A stretch of 5,846 bases of DNA from NCBI GenBank assembly GCA_016280695.1, contig JAEEHG010000184.1, forward strand, positions 1 to 5,846, written 5' to 3'. The DNA comes from Solobacterium sp. GTDB taxonomy: Bacteria > Bacillota_I > Bacilli_A > Erysipelotrichales > Erysipelotrichaceae. Shown piece after piece: positions 1 to 4,304 of this stretch; position 1 is the stretch's first letter, and the number at the start of each line of letters is the position of its first letter. The notes below the pieces were generated by a model. It made no database searches and had not been told where the DNA came from. It was given only the letters and a program-made list of their open reading frames with translations. The position numbers were made by a program, and so were the translations under genes.

Positions 1-1
1 G

Positions 2-41
2 AAAAAAGTAGACCTGTCTTTTTTTCGACTTGTCTACTTTT
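2..41 (-). terminator. Rho-independent terminator after kinase 2
   Basis: Read on the minus strand, AAAAGTAGAC (41-32) pairs perfectly with GTCTACTTTT (13-4). Inside it, GTC (29-27) pairs with GAC (18-16) beyond a 2x2 internal loop, closed by an 8-nt A-rich loop. The arm runs into six Ts (7-2). It begins six bases after the TGA of kinase 2. The stem is not very GC-rich; the A-run on the other side gives only four Ts on the plus strand, so it may act weakly in both directions. Confidence 0.72.
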
Positions 42-47
42 AGTGTA

Positions 48-1469
48 TCAGTTCAATTCGGTTTCTTCTTCCTGCTTTGAGGTATAGTAGCGGCTGTTAT
101 AGCCATAGGAGTGATAGCCGTAGCTGCCCGAGCCGCCGCGGCCGCCGTTGAGGATAAATCCGCCGATTTCCACCCCGGCTGCGGAGAGTTCCTGGATGCC
201 GTTGACAACCACGCTCTTCTTCGCGTAGTCACACATGATGACATACAGGGCTTCGTCTACATATTTGGACACCAGCATCGCGTCCACCAGCATGGCTGAC
301 GGCGGTGTATCCAGGATAATGACATCGGCGATCTGCTTCAGGCCGTCAATCAGTTTCCCCATGTTCTTCCCGCTCAGCAGTTCCGGACGGACTTTTTCAT
401 CTCCCCGGGAACCGAACAGAACGACCAGGTCCATGCCGTAGTCTTCATAGGAAACTGCCGCGTCGCTGAGCTTTGCCTTACGGGTCAGTACATCCGCAAT
501 CCCCGGCTGGTCTTCCGGAACCCGGAAGATTTCCTGCAGGGACGGGTTGCGCAGGTCGCAGTCGATCAATACGACTTTCTTGTTTTTGCCGGACATGGAT
601 ATCGCCAGGTTGGCCGCGATGGTGGTCTTGCCCTCACCCGGCACGGAACTGGTCACCATGATGACCTTGTGGCCGTTTTCCTCCAGCCGGCGCAGCACCC
701 GGGTGCGGATCAGCCGCAGGGCTTCCAGATAATTCTCCTGGACATTGTGTTCCATGATGTTGATGCTGGAGGCCGTGTTCTTTCTCTTTTTCTTCCGGTA
801 TATCGGCAGGGTGCCAAGATATTCAACATTGCTGAGGCTGCGGATATCACGGCTGGAACGGACCGTCCGGAACATCAGCATATACGCCGCTGAAATCAGC
901 AGGCCGAGGGCCAGCCCCAGAAGACTGCCCGTCAGGACCCTACTGCGCACGGCAACAGCCCTGCCTCTGTCCTTGGGAATGCCACTGTCATCAACGATTT
1001 CCATGTGGGTGGCCCCGACAACATACTCCGCTACCCGCGGGTAGTTATTGATGACAGACAGCAGTTCGTTATAAGCCGTTTCCGGATTGCCGGTGGAGAC
1101 GCTGATCGTCAGCAGGTTGGTGCCTTCGATATTGGTAACCTTGATCGTTCCCGGCAGGGATTTGACCCCCATGTCAGCCATAATGACATCTTTCAGCACA
1201 CCGCTGGTCAGTATGTACGGGAACACGGTGCCGAGCTGCTGGGCGGACTTGGCATCTGCCCCGCTGCTTTCATCACCGGCATAGACCGCAACCGTGGCCT
1301 CAGCCTTGTACACCGGCACATAGGAATTCCGCACCCGCAGCCAGCTGGCTACCCCGCAGGCCACCGTCAGAACCAGGACAATGATCCAGGTTCTCTTCAG
1401 GGCATGCAGAAAACTGTCAATGAACTGCGTTATATCCATTTTTTCGAGTTCGGTGTTCGCTGTACTCAT
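48..1469 (-). CDS. Wzz-BY-kinase fusion 2 (polysaccharide chain-length regulator / tyrosine autokinase)
   Basis: 473 residues, start overlapping the stop of kinase 1 as ATGA. Membrane segments at about 27-44 and 178-200 flank a Wzz-like extracellular domain with GTNLLTISVST at 116-126 and INNYP at 140-144, clearly paralogous to kinase 1. The BY-kinase part is canonical: EX2RX2R as E249-R252-R255, Walker A SSVPGEGKTT 274-283, Walker A' VVLIDCDLR 299-307, Walker B VIILDTPP 383-390. A Gly-rich linker (442-448) leads to a tyrosine cluster with Tyr at 450, 452, 455, 457, 461 and 462, then a short QEEETELN end. By family knowledge it cycles between phosphorylated and free states with a phosphatase not seen here, tuning polymerisation and export. 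It is the last gene before a terminator. All signature residues look intact, so it is likely the catalytically complete member of the pair. Confidence 0.92.
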   Translation of the reverse strand: MSTANTELEKMDITQFIDSFLHALKRTWIIVLVLTVACGVASWLRVRNSYVPVYKAEATVAVYAGDESSGADAKSAQQLGTVFPYILTSGVLKDVIMADMGVKSLPGTIKVTNIEGTNLLTISVSTGNPETAYNELLSVINNYPRVAEYVVGATHMEIVDDSGIPKDRGRAVAVRSRVLTGSLLGLALGLLISAAYMLMFRTVRSSRDIRSLSNVEYLGTLPIYRKKKRKNTASSINIMEHNVQENYLEALRLIRTRVLRRLEENGHKVIMVTSSVPGEGKTTIAANLAISMSGKNKKVVLIDCDLRNPSLQEIFRVPEDQPGIADVLTRKAKLSDAAVSYEDYGMDLVVLFGSRGDEKVRPELLSGKNMGKLIDGLKQIADVIILDTPPSAMLVDAMLVSKYVDEALYVIMCDYAKKSVVVNGIQELSAAGVEIGGFILNGGRGGSGSYGYHSYGYNSRYYTSKQEEETELN

Positions 1470-3028
1470 TCCTGCTCCTCAGTAAATGTCTGTTCCGCGG
1501 TATCTTCGTCAGTTTCTTCAGCAGTATCGGCCGCTGCCGGTTCTTCCGTGGCTGCCGGAGCCGGTGTCTTCCGTTCGGCATAGTGGCCGTATTTGCCGTA
1601 CTTCCCATATTTGCCGTACCGTCCATAGCGGCCGTAGTTGCCGTAGCCGTAATGAGAACCGGCCGTCAGGCGGTCTGTGCCCGGCAGCACCATTACATCA
1701 TTCAGGATGCATCCGGACATGTGTGCCCGGCACTTCTTCAATTCGTCAATGGCATCGTTGATATCAGCAGAAAGCATGCGGTTGTACTGTACAACGAGAA
1801 TGCTGATGTCGGCACAGTTGGCAATCGCTTCCGCATCAGCCATCAGTGACATCGGCGGTGTATCCAGGATGATATAGTCGGATGAATCACGCAGCTTTGC
1901 CATCAGTCTCGCAAAGGCCCCGCCTTTGAGATACTCCGTGGAATCCTTTGTCCCCCGGCCGCACAGAATCATCGGCAGGCGGGTGTTCTCATCCCAGTAG
2001 AGAATGTCATTGGACAGTTCTGTATCCTCACTAAGCAGGTCCGTCAGTTCCCTTCCCTTTTCAACCGTAATGCCGAAAATCTTTGCCTGGGACGGACGCC
2101 GCATGTCGCAGTCGACCAGCAGCACCTTTTTCCCCTGGGCCTGCATCGTCAGGGCGAGGTTGGCGGCGACCGTGGACTTGCCTTCATGCTCGGCCACACT
2201 GCTGATCATGATGACCTTGGCACGATGGCGCTCAGCCGATTTCATGACCGCTGCAGCAATCTTCTTGTATTTTTCAACATAGGAAAAACTGGCCGTGACA
2301 TCGCTTACGAGCACACTTTCCTTCGCCTTGTCCTTCCTGGTCTTGCGCAGGGTTTCATGTTCAACCGCACCGAGGGCGGTCGCATCCAGCTTCTCTTTGA
2401 GATCCTTCTCAGATTTGATCGTATCGTGCCGGATGGAAAGATACGCAAACAGCAGGGTCAAAGCAACAAAAGCATAGACAAAGTTGCGCTTTGCCTGACT
2501 GACGGCAGTGTCCGCCGTGATGGTACGCAGCGGCACCTTGGGCTGGGCCAGGATTTCCATCACCATATTCGTCCCGATGTACTGGATCAAAGACGGATAA
2601 TTGTTCATAATTGAACGGATAATTCGGTATGTTTTCTGCGGGGAGTCACTTGTGACGGTCAGCGTCAGGAGATTTGTCTCCTTGATGACGGCCGCCTCAG
2701 CCCGGGCGTCAAAGGATGCCAGGCCGACATCCTCGCAGACCTTTTTCTTCATGATCTCGCTGTTCAGGATGCTGGTGAAGCTGGTCGCAACCGACTTTGC
2801 CGCGTTCAGGTTATTGTACGCATAGGTGGACGATGTCTTCGACATGACCGCGAAGGTCGCATTGGCCGTATACATCTGCGTGGTATTGGCCCGGACCACC
2901 ATCACCGTAATCATCGCCGCCGCCAGGGCTCCTGCAATGATTGCCCAGAGACTATGCAGGAGATCGGACAGCAGGCTGTACGGTTCAATCCGCTCCAGAA
3001 AATCCATTGTTGTCTTCTTGTTCGTCAT
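1466..3028 (-). CDS. Wzz-BY-kinase fusion 1 (polysaccharide chain-length regulator / tyrosine autokinase)
   Basis: 520 residues from the ATG at 3028 (523 from 3037). Membrane segments at about 27-45 and 182-199 enclose a short CpsC-like extracellular domain with ETNLLTLTVTS at 117-127 and MNNYP at 141-145; prolines at 163 and 166 precede the second segment. The cytoplasmic part is a BY-kinase ATPase: Walker A VAEHEGKST 278-286, Walker A' VLLVDCDMR 302-310, Walker B YIILDTPP 385-392. The C-terminus has nine tyrosines between 460 and 483, eight of them exactly three residues apart in YGR/YGK units, followed by a 37-residue Ala/Glu/Thr/Asp-rich tail (484-520). By family knowledge it autophosphorylates the tyrosine cluster and controls export and length of the polysaccharide. 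Oddities: the EX2RX2R oligomerisation motif before Walker A reads E252-K255-A258, so both arginines are lost. The classical Bacillota arrangement splits these domains into CpsC and CpsD; here they are fused. Confidence 0.9.
   Translation of the reverse strand: MTNKKTTMDFLERIEPYSLLSDLLHSLWAIIAGALAAAMITVMVVRANTTQMYTANATFAVMSKTSSTYAYNNLNAAKSVATSFTSILNSEIMKKKVCEDVGLASFDARAEAAVIKETNLLTLTVTSDSPQKTYRIIRSIMNNYPSLIQYIGTNMVMEILAQPKVPLRTITADTAVSQAKRNFVYAFVALTLLFAYLSIRHDTIKSEKDLKEKLDATALGAVEHETLRKTRKDKAKESVLVSDVTASFSYVEKYKKIAAAVMKSAERHRAKVIMISSVAEHEGKSTVAANLALTMQAQGKKVLLVDCDMRRPSQAKIFGITVEKGRELTDLLSEDTELSNDILYWDENTRLPMILCGRGTKDSTEYLKGGAFARLMAKLRDSSDYIILDTPPMSLMADAEAIANCADISILVVQYNRMLSADINDAIDELKKCRAHMSGCILNDVMVLPGTDRLTAGSHYGYGNYGRYGRYGKYGKYGKYGHYAERKTPAPAATEEPAAADTAEETDEDTAEQTFTEEQE
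1475..1480 (-). promoter_or_regulatory. Ribosome binding site GAGGAG for kinase 2
   Basis: GAGGAG on the minus strand lies 5 nt before the ATG at 1469. It sits in the Glu-Glu codons of the last residues (EEQE) of kinase 1, and start and stop overlap as ATGA, so kinase 2 is probably translated by coupling to kinase 1. Confidence 0.8.
1580..1651 (-). repeat. YG(R/K) tandem coding repeat: tyrosine ladder of kinase 1
   Basis: This stretch codes for tyrosines 460-483 of kinase 1 as repeated Tyr-Gly-Arg/Lys units of 9 bases, with TAC/TAT and GGC/GGG/GGA codon variation. Eight tyrosines (462 to 483) have perfect period three, alternating with glycine and mostly basic residues. The repeat is imperfect at DNA level, so it is kept by protein selection or is an older slippage expansion. 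Confidence 0.8.
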
Positions 3029-3029
3029 G

Positions 3030-3872
3030 TTACTCATCCCTCACAACAATGTATAAATATGTAGCCGTCTGATCCCGCTTGGGCGCATCAAAATAGTAGA
3101 CAACCTCGTACACACCAGGTGTCCAGTAATCCACGGCAGAGGCATCCACCGAAATGTTTTCATAATCAAAACCGGTATCCTCGAAAGAATAGGGATTGCC
3201 GCTCTGCCAGACACCGGCCACATAATTCCACGGCTCAATTTCCTGCCCGATACCGGTATAGACGATATATTCCCACAGGGCCGGACGGAACTGGTTGTAT
3301 TCCTGCGGGGTCAGGATCCGGACGTTCAGATCCAGTTTTTCAATATCCCCGAGGCTGTTGGTCGCTTCCAGGGAAAGCGGCGATTCATCAGTGGCAGAAT
3401 ACAGTGATGTGTACTTGACTTTGACTTTGTTCGTGATATCTCCGTCAACGACATCAGATGCGTGGATAAAATCAAAATCATAGTTTGTGCTTTTGCGGAG
3501 CAGGAACGGCTGATTAGAAGCGAATCTGGGTGAACTGTAGTCAGTAAAACGGATATTCCGGCTGGCGGTCCCGACGTTGTTGTGTCTGTCAAATGCGGCA
3601 TAATCAACCCGGATCAGCCCCTCTTCAATAAAGTTTGATTTCCCGGCTATGACAATGGAATCCGTAACATCGCCATCATGTTCATCCGTTGCCGTCACAC
3701 CCTTCAGGTATTCATCCTCACCGGCTTCCACGCTGAGGGCAATTTCATCGTGGTCAATTTTCAGCACCGGGGCCTTGTCATCGAGATCAGCAAAATGACG
3801 GACTTCATGCACACCAAAAAGTCCGCCGGTAACAATAAATATAATCAGTATCAGTATTCTCAGTGCCCGCAT
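3030..3872 (-). CDS. Membrane-anchored extracellular protein with Ig-like (DUF5011-type) modules
   Basis: A protein of 280 residues. Residues 4-20 form an uncleaved-looking membrane anchor or signal (LRILILIIFIVTGGLFG) after Met-Arg; there is no lipobox and no cysteine anywhere. The rest should be outside the cell. Two repeat modules of the bacterial Ig-like/DUF5011 kind are visible: about 33-110, with AP at 34-35, TATDEHDGDVTDSI at 60-73 and a DYAAFDRHNNVG strand at 90-101; and about 112-186, starting SSPRF and with ASDVVDGDITNKV at 138-150. A third, more divergent beta-rich part (190-279) holds a Tyr/Trp-rich stretch and ends like an Ig module (TPGVYEVVYYFDAP, then a YLYIVV strand). The ATG at 3872 has only a weak AGG at 3878-3880; an upstream in-phase start is blocked by TAA. 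It abuts the first kinase with a 1-nt gap, so it is probably made together with it. A role as extracellular partner of the Wzz-like domains or in glycan binding is inferred. Confidence 0.82.
   Translation of the reverse strand: MRALRILILIIFIVTGGLFGVHEVRHFADLDDKAPVLKIDHDEIALSVEAGEDEYLKGVTATDEHDGDVTDSIVIAGKSNFIEEGLIRVDYAAFDRHNNVGTASRNIRFTDYSSPRFASNQPFLLRKSTNYDFDFIHASDVVDGDITNKVKVKYTSLYSATDESPLSLEATNSLGDIEKLDLNVRILTPQEYNQFRPALWEYIVYTGIGQEIEPWNYVAGVWQSGNPYSFEDTGFDYENISVDASAVDYWTPGVYEVVYYFDAPKRDQTATYLYIVVRDE
3038..3042 (-). promoter_or_regulatory. Ribosome binding site GAGGG that decides the start of the first kinase
   Basis: GAGGG on the minus strand directly touches the ATG at 3037 (0-nt spacer), which is unusable for normal initiation, but stands 9 nt before the in-frame ATG at 3028. 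This favours 3028 as the start and turns an apparent 8-bp overlap with the Ig-like gene into a TAACATG junction with a 1-nt gap. Confidence 0.6.
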
Positions 3873-3898
3873 TAATACCTAATCATTTCCACTTTGAT

Positions 3899-3907
3899 AG
3901 TATACCA
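3899..3907 (-). promoter_or_regulatory. Candidate extended -10 promoter for the Ig-like/kinase unit
   Basis: The minus strand reads TGGTATACT, which fits the extended -10 form TGnTATAAT with one mismatch. No good TTGACA-like -35 is found at 16-18 bp spacing, which extended -10 promoters tolerate, especially with an activator. Transcription would start near 3892 and give a leader of about 20 nt before the ATG at 3872. Other AT-rich hexamers lie nearby (for example TATTAT at 3915-3920), so the assignment is tentative. Confidence 0.35.
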
Positions 3908-3937
3908 TTCTCTCATAATAAATACGCGCTGAATTCA

Positions 3938-3955
3938 CAGTGTATATATACACTG
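3938..3955. promoter_or_regulatory. Perfect 18-bp palindrome, probable operator
   Basis: CAGTGTATATATACACTG equals its own reverse complement over all 18 bases and lies in the only sizeable non-coding gap between genes. Symmetry breaks at 3937/3956. No T-run follows, so it is not a terminator. A dimeric helix-turn-helix regulator is the simplest reader; the GTGTA...TACAC arms recall operators of GntR/YtrA-type regulators, but no regulator is assigned. Its centre lies about 54 bp upstream of the start site predicted from the extended -10 at 3899-3907, a position more typical of activation than of simple occlusion. Confidence 0.5.
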
Positions 3956-4010
3956 CCTTTTCAGGGCGTATTTACCGGAAATCATAAATTGTATAGCAAT
4001 AAATTACTGC

Positions 4011-4304
4011 TTATTCTCCGGTTGTCTCTTCGTCCTCGTCGAGTTCAATCACAACTTCCCCTTTGTCTGTCAGCTGGATCGGAGCGGTGCTTTCCTGTGC
4101 TTCCGCTGCCGGGGTTTCCTCTTCGGAAGCCATTTCCGATGGGGCGGTTTCTGACGGGGCAGTTTCAGCAGCAGCGTCAGGTGCTGCTGTTTCCGCTTCA
4201 TCAACGTTTTTCGGCCTGTTCAGGAAGAAGATCAGTCCGATCACCAGCGCGGCCAATACAACCAGGCCGGCAAGGGCTCCTTTTTTCAATTTTCTTTTAT
4301 GCAT
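4011..4304 (-). CDS. Small single-pass membrane protein with acidic Ala/Glu/Thr/Pro-rich tail
   Basis: I do not recognise this 97-residue protein as a named family. It has a basic N-terminus (HKRKLKK, residues 2-8), one strong membrane segment at about 10-28, then a 65-residue tail. By the positive-inside rule the tail should face outside. The tail is low-complexity, rich in Ala, Glu, Thr, Ser and Pro with a short TAPSE repeat near 48-57, almost free of basic residues, and ends in a strand-like patch followed by the acidic run ELDEDEE. There is no lipobox, sortase motif or catalytic signature. The ATG at 4304 is favoured by a perfect GAGGAGG at 4314-4320 with a 9-nt spacer, placed inside the end of the upstream gene. 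The 8-bp overlap suggests translational coupling to the glycosyltransferase. It could be a wall-spanning spacer or a scaffold for the glycan machinery; that is inference only. Confidence 0.75.
   Translation of the reverse strand: MHKRKLKKGALAGLVVLAALVIGLIFFLNRPKNVDEAETAAPDAAAETAPSETAPSEMASEEETPAAEAQESTAPIQLTDKGEVVIELDEDEETTGE

Noticed and set aside
1005..1583. Plus-strand open frame of 192 codons across the kinase 1/kinase 2 junction
   Set aside because: It is antisense to two well-supported coding regions, lacks recognisable domains and ends in low-complexity Ser/Ala sequence mirroring the acidic tail codons.
1580..1651. Repeat array considered as CRISPR or a non-coding satellite
   Set aside because: Units are 9 bases without spacers, in frame with a kinase gene, and encode a plausible tyrosine cluster.
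2174..2206. Walker A of kinase 1 (VAEHEGKST) considered as a broken P-loop
   Set aside because: The essential GKS/T is intact and acidic AExEGKST variants are, to my knowledge, common in clostridial BY-kinases; it is not evidence of a dead enzyme.
3996..4010. Small hairpin just after the stop of the small membrane protein, considered as a terminator
   Set aside because: The stem is at most six pairs including a G-U, the loop is three bases, it is AT-rich and no T-run follows.
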